From: Micropterus salmoides
Taxonomy: Eukaryota > Chordata > Actinopteri > Centrarchiformes > Centrarchidae
DNA: 64,000 nt
Assembly: GCF_014851395.1 (NCBI RefSeq)
Contig: NW_024044459.1
Span: 19,788,664-19,852,663, forward strand
Direction of reading: 5' to 3'
Below the pieces are notes generated by a model that saw only the letters and a program-made list of their open reading frames with translations, ran no database searches and was not told the DNA's origin. Position numbers and translations under genes: made by a program. Position 1 is the first letter of the stretch. Every line of letters begins with the position of its first letter. This document shows positions 38,311 to 49,830 of this stretch, piece after piece.

Positions 38311-39848
38311 AAAAAAGCACATAAAACCAGACAAGCACACACTGCTACATAATGGTATGTGTCAGCTGGTTTACATCAGATCAGAGGCTGATTGGGAAAA
38401 TGCCCATGCCCTCGTTGCTCTGTGCGCAGTGCCTTCTCCCTGCCCTCTGGCTAATTAATTTCCCAGATCGAGCATGTCCCACCATAAAGTGCTCTCCCCC
38501 CCTTCTTGTGTCGCACTCAATCTGTTCCTCCTCTCTCCCGTGTCTCTCTACAGAGTCTGGCTCATTTCAGTTCCCCCGGCCCTTGATTGCCTTTGCCCGA
38601 AATGTCAGGGCAAAGAACGTCACCTCTGCCTCTCTCATTTTCTCTTTCTCGTCTTTCCTATTCCTTTTCTTTCTCTTTATATCTACATATTTGTATCTGG
38701 CTTGGAAGATGCAGCTCAGCTTTTATCACATCAAGTTCAACTTCACGTCCACAGCCCAGCAATGTTTTTCCCCCTCTGAAGTGAGGGATTGTCTCCATGT
38801 CTGTTCCCTCTAGATCTAACAGGTTTTAATTTGTTAATTCTCAGCTCACCACAGGCTAAAGCAACAGTACCTCTCTTGTCTCCCACCTCCAGTGCAGCGT
38901 GTTTTATGCGCTTTATTTGGTATGTTGGTTGTTTACCGCATTAGTTGTTGCACTCTGTATGACCCCAGTCAGATTGGCTGGGTGCTTTGAAGATGAGCAT
39001 AGTGTGTTAATCAGTCAGACCATGAGGCCAGCGCTTGGCCAGGTCGGACAGGCATCAAAAGAGTTAAGTGACAGCCACATGGTGCTATTGAGGTCGCCGG
39101 GTCGCCTTACACAGTTTTTACAGTCTTGTATGATGTATACAGGCTCTTGCATGTATATTTACATGTCATTGTCATGTGAGACACATGCAGGGAAACACAC
39201 AAACATGTGTACATGCTCACAGAGAACGGAGCCCAGAATGATAACACAGCCATCTAAATCCAAGTCCTTCACGTTCATCCATGCAAAATAAACTTGGATA
39301 CGGTTATGATTTGGTGTGGATGATAAGGAAAGAATTCAGTATAAATCTATTACAGTATACGTACGTTTTAAGGGTGAAAGTCAATTTCAGAAACATTTTA
39401 TGGATAAGATGATATGTCAAGAATGCCCATTTTTCTTTAACTAAAATCTTACAATTTAAGTACTTGACACATCAAGGGACTTCACATTAATGCCAGAATT
39501 GTATAAAAATCTAATAGTGCCACAGAGCCGTCCTGCAAATTGATTTGCAAGTAATGGTAAGGGATTTGTCCAATTGGGAGGAAAAATGTTGAATGTAATA
39601 TCTGCTTAAGAAAATATCTTTTGCACCCCTTTTAATTTCTACAACTTAAAGTGACAAGAAGTGAAAAGGGGGGTTCTTTTGGTTTGGGGCATACAACAGT
39701 ACAGTAGAAAGGGCAAAGCTGAGGCCAAGTTTTTAAACGCAATACAAAGAACCGAGTGAATGTCTTTCACATTAGACATGACAGTTGTGTTCTCTGGAAT
39801 ACATCAGCCATAATAAGCCCTTTTCTGTTGTCCCGGCTGCCATATTTA

Positions 39849-39875
39849 TACACACACACACACACACACACACAC
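39849..39875. repeat. (CA)n microsatellite
   Basis: Pure CA alternation of about 27 bp. Confidence 0.93.
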
Positions 39876-40831
39876 TCCGCACACATGCACACACTGCATC
39901 AGAGTAAATCTTAACCATATACCATCCCTTCTTTCGTAAGCTTTCTGTCTTCATCAGTGGCTACAGTGTGGTGGATAGGGTTACAGCACACAGGCAAGAG
40001 GATGGCTTCAGAGCAATAAGATAGCAGTAATGGCACACCATCATTTAAGAGAATGTAATAAGTGAATATCTAATAAGCCTGCAAAAGATGCTTAACCCCT
40101 GAAGCTCTGAGGTCAGGTATAGAGATAGGAGAATAAGCTGATTAAGGAAGGTTTTTTCTCATGTTGCGGTCATCACAGGATTGACCAACTGCTGACCCCG
40201 CTGTTAGGAGTACGGTTACCTTAGCCTAGAACTGCTCTTATGTTTGGATAAATCCACTATTTATGGTGTTTGATAACAGCTTGTGCCTGATATGGAAAAG
40301 TAATAGGTTATGAATCTCTGTCAGGAGATAATGTAGGAGTTAATGGAACACCAAAGATTTAGGGTTTTACTTGGTTATACAACTTTGTTTGACATTTGTC
40401 AGCTTGGTTCCTAACTGAAAGATACAAGTAGTGCAAAGACTTCTAATATTTGGGAAGGTCTTAGTGAAAGAATTGTGAGGTATGTTGCCATGAGCGGTTG
40501 CAGGCTCTGGTTTTGACACAGAGATATCATTCCTAAAGGCACTAAATGGTCCATGTCACTAGTTATATTGATCTGTTGACTGTTTTGTTGCTTGGTGATT
40601 GATTGACAAGAAGATATGTTGGCCCAAATCCCAGGAATTGTTTAAATAAACTAAAGCAATTGACTTTAAATGTGTTCCCCACCTGTTTCTTGTATGATGA
40701 CATAGTTTTATCCCCAAATGACAGACTTGGTAAAAGACAGGTGAAATGTGCCATGTTCAAAATGAATGATATCCAGGATTTAAGGTCAATCTCTGTCTCT
40801 CTCTGCTTCTTTTCACTCTAAAAGGGGGAGT

Positions 40832-40833
<2 letters not shown>

Positions 40834-40866
<33 letters not shown>
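40834..40866. repeat. (CA)n microsatellite
   Basis: Pure AC alternation of about 33 bp. Confidence 0.93.
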
Positions 40867-40869
<3 letters not shown>

Positions 40870-41500
40870 CCAGATCCTAAAGCCATTTTCAGGCAGGGCA
40901 GCAGAGTGTGTCCTCATTACCGTCTGTGAGTGTGTAGTCACCACTCAGTCACAGCTCCTGCTACCAGAATGGGATTTTCCCCTCTTTTCTCCTCTGACTC
41001 TTCAACCTTTTTTCACCTTAACTTCTCTTGCATATCGCTTCATCTATTTCTCAGACAGAAAATCATTATCAGTCAGGAAAGACAATTTCCTGCTCCTATG
41101 GTCCAGTCAAATGTTTCTGAAAAACCTATATTTGAACATTTTTTTGTTTAAATTTCCAGCATTGTAAATGCCAGTTAATAGTAACTACCCTAACAAGCGA
41201 ATTAAGAAATGTTTAAATTTTATTTTGTTTTATTTTGAAATGATATAATTGATATAATTAAACTAAGGCCTAAGGATCACTCAGTTTAAGTCAGCACCTG
41301 TAGCCATCAGCATTCTGTATATCTCAGAGCATCTGTGTGGTTGACATTTTCAGTGGACATGTTTTCATCAGAGGGCTATTTACTGTCTCACACACCCAAC
41401 AGTCATCAGGGGAGACAATTTCATCTCACAAGGTTCAGAAGGCAAGTTAACATTACTCTAACAAATGAAAGATTGTCTTACTGATACTTCCCACGCTATG

Positions 41501-41819
41501 TACACTAAACAAAATTATAAACGCAACACTTTTTGCCCCCCTTCATCATGAGCTGAACTCAAAGCTCTAAGACTTTCTCTATGTACACAAAAGGCCTATT
41601 TCTCTCAAATGTTGTTCACAAAGCTGTCAAAATCTGTGTTAGTGAGCACTTCTCCTTTGCCGAGATAATCCATCCACCTCACAGGTGTGGCATATCAAGA
41701 TTCTGATCAGACAGCATGGGTATTACACAGGTGTGCCTCAGGCTGGCCACAATAAAAGGCCACTCGAAAATGTGCTAAACTATGTGCTAACTAAAGTTTT
41801 GCGTTTATAATTTGGTATA
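41501..41819. mobile_element. Tc1/mariner-type MITE
   Basis: The left end TACACTAAACAAAATTATAA followed by ACGCAACACT and the right end AGTTTTGCGT followed by TTATAATTTGGTATA are inverted copies sharing ATTATAAACGCAA, with TA at the borders as in Tc1/mariner insertion. The interior ('catgagctgaactcaaag', 'gagataatccatccacctca', CACAGGTGTGGCATATCAAG, 'ggctggccacaataaaaggc') matches, as I remember it, the 5' part of a very common fish Tc1-like element that starts TATACTGAACAAAAATATAAACGC. About 319 bp with no transposase: an internal-deletion derivative. Confidence 0.82.
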
Positions 41820-44684
41820 CTATTAAAAGGCATCAAGTGTATGGAAGAGCCCTGTTTGAAAAAAATCTAGCAGACGTTTTCCAAAATATAATCAAAGCCT
41901 TTTCTCTAATATATCTGATACCTAGCTCTGCTTTTACTTTAAAAGGTTATGGGTTTTTTTCCCCAAATACATTTACTGAATTCATTTCTGTGTTCTAAGA
42001 AGTTGATTAGCAATCTATGTGAATTGTATTGTGTACAACTCTGTGTAAGTATTTATAAGTGACTATGCAAAGACGTACTATTTTCACTAGTTTCACTACT
42101 TCATAATGAGAAGACTGCTGTACCATTGTATTTAAACATAAACCAAATTATGGTATCATTATGTAAGCAAGTAAGACACTTCTTTACACACTTTTGTATG
42201 TAAAGTATATTGTATATTTTACATTTGTGTTTCACCACTGTCTTACATTACAAGGGACTGAGCTCCAATTGCTCTCTGACAAGGTGAACAAAACTGTTCG
42301 ACTGTAGTTAAAAGGTTTCACTGAATGCTCTTCTCCTTTGCAAAAGTAGCCAACGATTTCCATTTGCCACTGGCATTAGCTGGAGTTTACAGTCTCCTGA
42401 GAGAGGATCAAAGGGAGAGGGAGAGAAGCAGAGCGCACGCAGGGATATTAGAATGTAAGGCGACCAGATGAACTTGTTGATAGAGTACTAAACAAGTCTA
42501 AACAGCCTAACACTTGGCTCATCCTGACTAAGGCATTATCTGACTCTCTGTAGTTTAACTTATTTGCTCTTCTCTTTCTCCCTGCAGTTTCTCAAACGAC
42601 CACATGTTTTCTTTATGAAGTATCTAGCCTGTAAATCAGTAATTCAGATTAGGTGGGTTGTGTTAGGTGAGTGCACCACAGTAATCAGGAAATGCATGGA
42701 CAATGTATTCACTCGCACTTCTTATGCATTCACCGTGGTAGGCACCTGTCTCCTTCTATCCCCTCACTTTGTCAGGTTGAAAGAAGTTAAGTTGAAGGGG
42801 AAGAAAAAGGGACTGGGAGTGGGGAAGTAGAGGGAGGTCTGTTGTTTGGTTGGGAAGCTCTCCTCTTTTATTTGATCTCCTTGTTCCTCAGACAACTGCT
42901 CTGCGAGGGGGTTTTAACAGCACCAATATGTGCGTCTTAACATCAGACGAGTGGTCTGAACCCAGGTAATCGAATTTGGGATCATATGATTGGGCATGAC
43001 AAGGGGAATGGGAAGGAGAGCCATTCACCTACTTGACATCTTTCTAGTCTCACACACCCACAAACACACAAAAACACACATGTCTCCATTTTTTGAATAC
43101 TTTGCCAGGTCACCACTTGTCAAAAAACAACATGGCTACTCTGTGTGCTGCTCACCCATCTGGCCTGATGGAGCCTCTTCCCCATGGTGCTTTTTACATG
43201 AAACATTCTGCAGCTTCAAAGCCATGTTACTGCCGGTTTAGCTGTAATGTGCCATTATGCATGGCATCCCAGAGCATACTGAAGTACAAAAGGAACCACA
43301 TGTGGAGCGCTCCATGTGCCCAAAGCTATATATTACATATGTTACATACTGTATACAAGATGGTTCGCGTGTGTGTGTGTGTGTGTGTGTGTTTAGAGGA
43401 GACTCTACATTACATAGTTACAACTGGACAGGAGGAAAGAGGGTTAAATACATGCAGTTGATTCCAAAAGCATAGGATTATTCATTTCCCTTCTCCTGTG
43501 GGAACAAGCTTCCGCTCCACAGTGTAAGCACACACTCGTGATTGGATGTTATTTAATACTGTACTGTAATATTTGGAGGTATTTTTGAAAAGTGCTGGTG
43601 ATAAAAGTGAGAAATGTAGAGAAGGAGAGATTCAGCACAAGAAAGTTTGTAAAGATACATTTTTCCCTCCCTATTGAAGTGGAGACGTTTGAGTCTCAAG
43701 CAAAACTGATTTGAAGCAAAATGGAGTTCTGCAAATGAGAAAACAACATCAGGGCTAAGTTACTATTTGAAGGTGCTGTCAAAGGCTTTCTCTGTCTTTA
43801 CCCTCCACCTTTCATCTTTCTCTCATCCCTCGTACCTCCTCCTCCCTTCCCACTATCATTAGTGATGGTTGTGAGAGAGTGGAGAACAAAGCCGAGGCCC
43901 TGCCAATCGATCACCGAGCAGCACGATCAATCGACTGGTGGAGCACAGGTCTCCTCCATCTGCCCAACAATTGACGGGTCAAAGATTGATGAGGAAGATT
44001 GTTGTGCCTCTGTGTTAGTTTGTATGTTAATGCTACAGTATGTCTGTATTCAAGATAGATTATAGAAGATTTAATCTCATCTTGTTTGTCAGCTGCACAT
44101 TTTAATTTGTGCTCTATTGCAAAATAAATTAAGACTATCAAAAGAACAACACATGGGTGATGTATGGGGTGTGTGTGTGTGTGTGAGAGAGAGAGAGAAA
44201 AAAAAAGTATGTATGCACACATGCTCTGAGGTGTAACAAAGTCCCCAGACACTGACAGATATTTTTTTTGGTGGATACTCTTTACCCTGGCACTGTGTTT
44301 CTGCTCTGGCAGCAGTAAATACAAATACATGCACGTGTGCGCGCATACACACACACACACGCACACAAGCAGAATTAAATCATACACTGGCATGGTGTCA
44401 CACTTTACCCTGGCACGGTGACATTGCCTTTCAGTGCTATAACTTATGCCAGCGCTCTAATGGATGAATCCTGCAGCGCTCTGAACAAGCTTGGGTGTGT
44501 GCGAGATTTGTGCATATGTATGTGCTTCAGCGTGTTACCCAGTATTTTCAAGGTGGTGTGAATTATGTGTCACAGCTGGCCAGATGACTTGGCTCGGTTT
44601 CATCTTGAATTTCTGTGTGTCTCTCTGGGAGAATGATGCTGCCACATTTGCATGAGAAAGGTTGTCAGACTAACACCTTTTCTT
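41820..44684. other. intronic DNA before the fbxl17 exon
   Basis: No gene. Contains (GT)n at 43369-43393, compound (GT)n(GA)n at 44169-44207, (CA)n at 44346-44367, and a less repetitive stretch around 43860-44010 that might be a conserved element. Confidence 0.55.
44169..44207. repeat. (GT)n(GA)nA microsatellite
   Basis: GT then GA dinucleotides, then an A run. Confidence 0.93.
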
Positions 44685-44754
44685 GTTTCTCTCCCTCCTT
44701 CCTTCCTCCCCCCTCTCCTCACTCCCTCTGTCTATCTTGCTCCTGTGTCCACAG
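44685..44754 (+). promoter_or_regulatory. fbxl17: strong 3' splice site of fbxl17 penultimate exon
   Basis: About 65 bases of nearly uninterrupted pyrimidine (TTTCTCTCCCTCCTTCC and on) end in TGTCCACAG at the exon boundary. This is a textbook U2-type acceptor and fixes the exon start at 44755. Confidence 0.88.
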
Positions 44755-44897
44755 CTCTGATAGCCATAGGCCAGTACAGCAGTACTATAGAGACTGTGGA
44801 TGCCGGCTGGTGTAAGGACATCACAGACCAGGGAGCCACACAGATCGCTCAGAGCAGCAAGTCCCTCCGCTACCTGGGCCTCATGAGATGTGACAAG
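44755..44897 (+). CDS. fbxl17: fbxl17 penultimate coding exon (C-terminal LRRs)
   Basis: FBXL17 is the substrate receptor of an SCF (SKP1-CUL1-F-box) ubiquitin ligase. In mammals it surveys BTB-domain dimers and helps degrade mispaired ones; that role is from the literature, not this sequence. The exon is 143 bp: two bases finishing an Ala codon, then 47 codons, ending in Lys at phase 0. It reads LIAIGQYSSTIETVDAGWCK (first 20 residues), DITDQGATQIAQ, then SSKSLRYLGLMRCDK. Two cysteine-type leucine-rich repeats are visible (xxLxxLxxxxC spacing, ...VDAGWCKDITDQG, LRYLGLMRCDKV). From memory it is nearly identical to the human C-terminal repeats. Splice signals are CAG|CT and AAG|GTAACA. The phase-0 end joins the next exon as DKVNEETV, restoring the known motif. 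There is no frameshift or stop. Confidence 0.95.
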
Positions 44898-46971
44898 GTA
44901 ACAAGGCCCATCCCATAATGTCTGCTGCTGTATGTGTTTTTTTTTTTTGTTTGTTTTTTGTATTTGAGGGGGGGGTACTAAAACAGGTTTTGTGATGTTT
45001 TGACCAAGCTTTACTAACATGCGGATCTGTTTGTTTTCTCTGTTTTATGTAATTGTAAATGAAATCTTTGGGGTTTAGAGTCATGGTCACACAAAATAAG
45101 CAATTTCAAGACATCACCTTGGGAATTGCAGTGGGCATCACAACAATTTTCCGACATTTTATAGACTTTATAGACTATAGACTATAGACAATTCAAGAAA
45201 AATAACTCTCAGATGAATGCTAATTATCACACATTCTGCTCTGTTTTCTTTAATGTAGTTGTACCACCCCTTTTTGTACTCTGAATGTGCTTATTTTGTG
45301 TATATGGATGTGTATGCATGCTTGTGCATAACATGTACACATGAACCCTCAAAAGACCCAGATTAGGGCAACTGGTCAATTTAAAAAGTATCCAGAGAAC
45401 GTGTGGAGTAGCTAAGCCACTGCTGCCTGTGCCCTGTATGTCAATGTGATGCATGTTTGACTCAGCTGGCTGGGTGAAGTAAAGTGGCATAATGATCCCT
45501 CTCAAACCTACTTTGAGATGTCTCTGGGTCTGAGCAATGATCTTTCCAAAGTCTAAGCCCTTAAACTCTCCTCTGGCCTCTTACCCATCCAATCACTAAC
45601 CTGATGGAGGCACATTTAGTTGTAGTGCCATGGTAACAACTCCACCCACCTCTCCATTTGGTTCACTGGCACTCCTGCTACACAGATACATCCACTTAGT
45701 GTGGGATCATTCAGTCTGACATGAGTGGGATGAGGTCAGACAAGGAAGGGAATGTGAACAGCTGGCTTAACCTAGAAACTTTAGTCTGCACTAATATTGT
45801 ACAGCCTGGTGTCTTGTACTGTAGCCTGGTATACAACACAGGCCATAATCCTAATGCTGGTGGGCCTCCATATGGTGAGTTAACAGTATGCTTTAATGAG
45901 CCTTTTGTTTTCATGTTGAGGCAAGATTTTACATTTGGGGTTTTGGGCAGAACAAATTTAAAAGCCTCTCCTGTGCAGTAAAAAAAGTGCAAGTGGAAGT
46001 TGGCAGGGAAGAAGGGGAGGGCGGAGAGATTTTGACTTATAGTCGAGGCCTTTCACCAGGTTGGGAACTCATCATTTTTATTCCTTCATTATGAAATCAG
46101 TGATATCTGCGTGTCGTGGCCTCGAGGTTGACCCTATGGATTTCTCTGATAAAAATGCCTACCCGGAGATCGTTAAGCTCGACAAGAACATCGGTGTATC
46201 ATATTTATCTATTTATACTGTAATAAAATTAAAACATATGAGAGTCTGACATGACCCCATATGTAAGGTCTCAGTGATGAAGCGGTGTACTCAATTCACA
46301 TTATTGCAGACATGAATGCGTATCTATCATATTTATCTAGAAGTAATAAAGAGTAACAGCATTACATAGCAGGTGATCACTTACATTCCATTTTCATTTA
46401 GTTCCCTCCTGCCTCGCTGACTCAGTGACCCAACAATCGATATCTACAGCAATGCTAATAAAAATCTGTTCTGGAATGACCTACTCCATTGCTAATCTTT
46501 ACTGGAATAACAGTTTTTCTTAGTTTCTCTCCACTCTGTGCTTTCATGATCCAGCCCTCCCAACAAGAAAATTCACCCATCCCTCTGCCCTTACACACCT
46601 ATCCATCTCTCTCTTCAGATGTGATATTCGTACTTATAATTTAGCCTGGAGGATGGAAAGATAAATAATTATTCTCCCTCTTCTCTGAAGGGGGGATTTG
46701 GGGATGACACAGCTAAATAAAGCTCTAATTGGTGCTATTAGGGTTGTAATGGAGTGTGAATTGAGCAGAGAGAAGAGTTTGACAGTTTCCAAGGTCAGGT
46801 ACATTACCAGCCCTAATTCACAGAATTAATTTACTGCATGTTTGCCCCCTTCACCCATTTCTCTGTCTTCAGTCTGTCTTTTGTGTCTTTAAATTGTGTT
46901 AAGCATTGCAAATGAGCCTGGAATACTGGTGAGGATTGGTTCAGGCTTGTGTAGGGTAAAAAGACTTTTCT

Positions 46972-46993
46972 TTGTTGTTGTTGTTGTTGTTGT
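46972..46993. repeat. (GTT)n microsatellite
   Basis: Seven TTG units. Confidence 0.92.
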
Positions 46994-47446
46994 TTTTCAT
47001 TATGTGAGGCAAGAAAGGGAGTTACAGTAGATAAGGTCAGGTTTCAGGATGAGACAGAGAGAGAGGAATAGGGGTAATATGAAGTTTGCTCAGAGGGAAA
47101 CAGATAAACAGAAATTACTTGTTATTACCGAGGTCACAGCGAAAATGAGTGCCACAGAGCAAGTTATAGACGTAAATAGGTGAGAGGCAGCGACAGACCA
47201 GGGGAATTGTGGTTATCTACAAGTCAGCCCAGGGGCAGCAGTGACCATGCTCTGCCTTCTCCTCATCTCCCTCCCCCACTCCATCCCTCAAACCTCCTGC
47301 TCTCTTCTCAAGATTCATCCGTCATCTCAACTAAAGATCAGTGCCACTCTTTTTCTGTCTGACATTTCATTCGAATTTTTACATATTTAACATCCAAAAC
47401 AACTCTCAGTCAGGGCTGTCCGTTGTCTTTATCAGGGTCACTTTTT

Positions 47447-47510
47447 CGGATTTGAGCCTGTGACTTTTCTTTCTGTTGTGCAACTGGCGCTTCAACCCCT
47501 TGGCCCCACT
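47447..47510 (-). repeat. possible tRNA-derived SINE head or tRNA pseudogene
   Basis: Minus strand reads GTGGGGCCAAGGGGTTGAAGCGCC, an A-box-like stretch. After about 30 bases comes GGCTCAAATCCG, close to a B box (GGTTCAAATCC). Order and spacing fit an RNA polymerase III internal promoter. Stems are poor, so a functional tRNA is excluded. The SINE body downstream was not recognised. Confidence 0.35.
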
Positions 47511-48929
47511 GCTGCTTCACTGATCAAATTGCACACTATATTTTGTCAGATAAATATAGCTTCACAGTCATTTTTGCACAAATTTTAAGTGCTTTGACTG
47601 CTGTTTGGTAAAAATTAGGTTTTACAGTTGCTGTAATCTGTGTCTTTTAAATGAGTACTTTTTATATATAAATATTAGTGTAGGCAGGGCATTCAATTTG
47701 GTCATGATTTATTTATTTATAGTTTGCTTTCGACATTTCAGCCTCTAGCAAAGTTGTATCATGCTTTATTTGTGTATTGCAGAAGTAAAATCCAGAGGCA
47801 TGTCCAATTCAATCTCTTGGCAAACTAATCTCATCTCTGCACTTAATGCAGTTCTGGGAAAACGAAGAAGCTGGGGGATAACTCTCAATTCCACAAGGTT
47901 CCTACATAATGAAAGTCTTGTGCAAATTACTTAACTTTAGATTTCTCTCAGCCACAGCTTCTCTTCTTTATGTTGACAAATCCATTTGAATTTTTTCCCT
48001 CCTGCCTCATCTGATTAAATTCCCCATTGTTTAAAATAAGATGTAAGACGTTGCTGTTCGCCATACATACGTTTGTCTTTTTCTTTCTTCAGTCTACTGT
48101 TGACAGAATGAATGGTATATAAGGTCAGCTTTACTTCCTTAGTGAAGTACATATTCTTGCTGTGCTCTTAGGTTGCACAAGATGTGTATTAAAGGTTACA
48201 TTCTATGGTACAACATGAGACAGGAACAGAAGGGCATTCCAGACAAAACTACTTAACTGTAGAATGTGTTCTTTATTAGATTTGTTGGTAATGTCATATG
48301 ATTGAGCTTGATAGATTTTAATTGGTTCACCACTCTTTGCTTGACCCGTAACAACCTCCATTTGCTTAGCTCAGCTCCAGGATCTACACACTTGAGGAAC
48401 CATCTCAATATTTACTTACCAGCCAACATCCTGTAACTAAGGGGATAATTGACAGTGGCCCCAACCTGAAATAATTTTACTTTGCATACCAACCATGAAT
48501 GTTTGAATTGCAAAAATAAATTGTTATATACACTTACACATAGTGGCCTGCTTTGGCAAGTTATTACTTGTGAGAGCAGCGTTGACAGTGTTTTGGACAT
48601 AATGCAAATACTCCAACGTTAACAGGGACTTTGCTTAGTTTCTGTTTAAGATGTGGATGTTGCAGGAATTTTTTTCAAGTAACTGCAACACAAAGTAGAA
48701 AAAAACATCTAGGATTAGAAGTGACAATTTCACAGTAACACACAGACCTCCTCTTCAGCCATTCATAGCCTAATTACCATTAGGGCAAGCCTATACCTGC
48801 CTGTCTTACAGATGTTCAGGTAACATCTGCAGCCTACTTTTGGCTATTTAAAATAAATCATTCTTCCTCTCTTCCTCCCTCACTTTTTTCCTTCTCCACC
48901 AAGTTTCATCCCACAGTAACTGATCTGGA

Positions 48930-49830
48930 GTTAGGTTTCAGAGTGGGTCCTGTCAGTCTTAGACAAATACAGTCTTGTGATAACCTTGACACAAAGTGTG
49001 GACGGCCCAGTCAGCTCTCAGCCTCAGCAGCGCAGCTCGGCCTGTGTAAATTTGTTTGGAATTGTCAAAACGCTGGGAATTTTAATGTAACAGCTTCCCT
49101 GAATGTCACAGGACTTGGAGAGCGTGGAATTCATTTAAGAACTGTTAACAGGATCCATCTGGCTCTCCTCATGTGGAGCAGTGTGAAGGATCGATTTCCT
49201 CCGTCACAGTTTATACAAACGTGCTTCCGTACTGTATACGTTTTACTGCCAGGCAGCCTAAATTTTGTGTCCACTGCCATTTGAACTGATATGACAAATT
49301 TTTTTTTTTTTAACGCCGCACAAACACAGATCTGAGTGAAGTTCTATTTGATTGTCATGATATTTTCTTATTTAGGCTCTCCTTTCAGTAGCCGGGCGAT
49401 ATACATTTGTAATAGTATGGAATGTGTGTGACTCTCCTCCCTTCCCTACACGTCTGTCTGAAGGATTTCCTTTGTGTCTCAGTGTGTTTATACGTGCTCA
49501 AATGCAACGTGGCTGTGTGTAACTGTGTGTGTTCTCCAAGAGGAATTTATGTTATTTGCTGTTAACACAGCTTATAATGGAGCATTGAAATCAGAACCCC
49601 TCCAGGCCTGGGCAAATGGCGTGCTCCGCCTGTCTCAGATGATTACACCCCTCAGCCCTCAGGGCTAAACGACCCCGTTCTGACGAGGGGAAAGAATGCG
49701 ATTGATCCAGACTCACCCAAAAATAATCAAATCAATTCATTTACTCCTCTTTCAGCTATGACACTGTGCCAGTCTTTTGAAGGGTTCAGCTGAAAGACTC
49801 AAGGAAAAAAGTGCCTTAATCTTCTGAAAA
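48930..49830. promoter_or_regulatory. candidate conserved non-coding block(s)
   Basis: Two stretches (about 48930-49220 and 49540-49830) are complex in sequence, free of simple repeats and rich in A/T-core words such as TTTAATGTAA, GATTGATCC and ATAATCAAATCAATTC. They have no sustained coding frame: the 113-codon frame over the first has no domain. Such texture is typical of developmental enhancers in long introns. Conservation could not be tested here. Confidence 0.25.

Larger units (their letters stand above)
31151..41500. other. intronic DNA with pyrimidine tracts and microsatellites
   Basis: No gene is supported. T/C-rich tracts at about 32150-32220, 32370-32470, 36478-36535 and 37915-38040 generate Pro/Leu/Ser-rich chance ORFs. 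Microsatellites are listed separately. A palindromic GGATTA-GCCG-TAATCC at 36377-36392 and a DR1-like AGGTCAAAGGTCT at 33736-33748 are discussed as findings. Confidence 0.55.
1..44754 (+). other. fbxl17: fbxl17 intron (5' side truncated by window)
   Basis: The sequence upstream of the exon at 44755 is intronic. It ends in a strong polypyrimidine tract (about 44685-44750) and CAG. The exon starts with the last two bases of a split Ala codon (phase 1), so the preceding exon should end in a G after the LRR sequence remembered in vertebrate FBXL17 as ...KITDY. I looked for a matching donor (a codon for Tyr or Gly followed by G|GT) and for LRR-like reading frames in 1-44754 and saw none, so the intron probably extends beyond the window start. 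That FBXL17 has very long introns in other vertebrates is known; the single-intron reading here is inference from absence. Confidence 0.75.

Noticed and set aside
38352..38813. 153-codon ORF and its overlapping frames
   Set aside because: Several frames are open at once over T/C-rich DNA; composition-driven, without family motifs.
41501..41819. Tc1 transposase gene
   Set aside because: Only the non-coding 5' part and inverted ends are present; no DDE frame.
43911..44393. 160-codon minus-strand ORF
   Set aside because: Built over (GT)n, (GA)n and (CA)n microsatellites (VCVCVC, LSLSHTHT); a chance ORF.
48943..49284. 113-codon + ORF
   Set aside because: No domain or codon pattern; the stretch looks more like non-coding conserved DNA than an exon.
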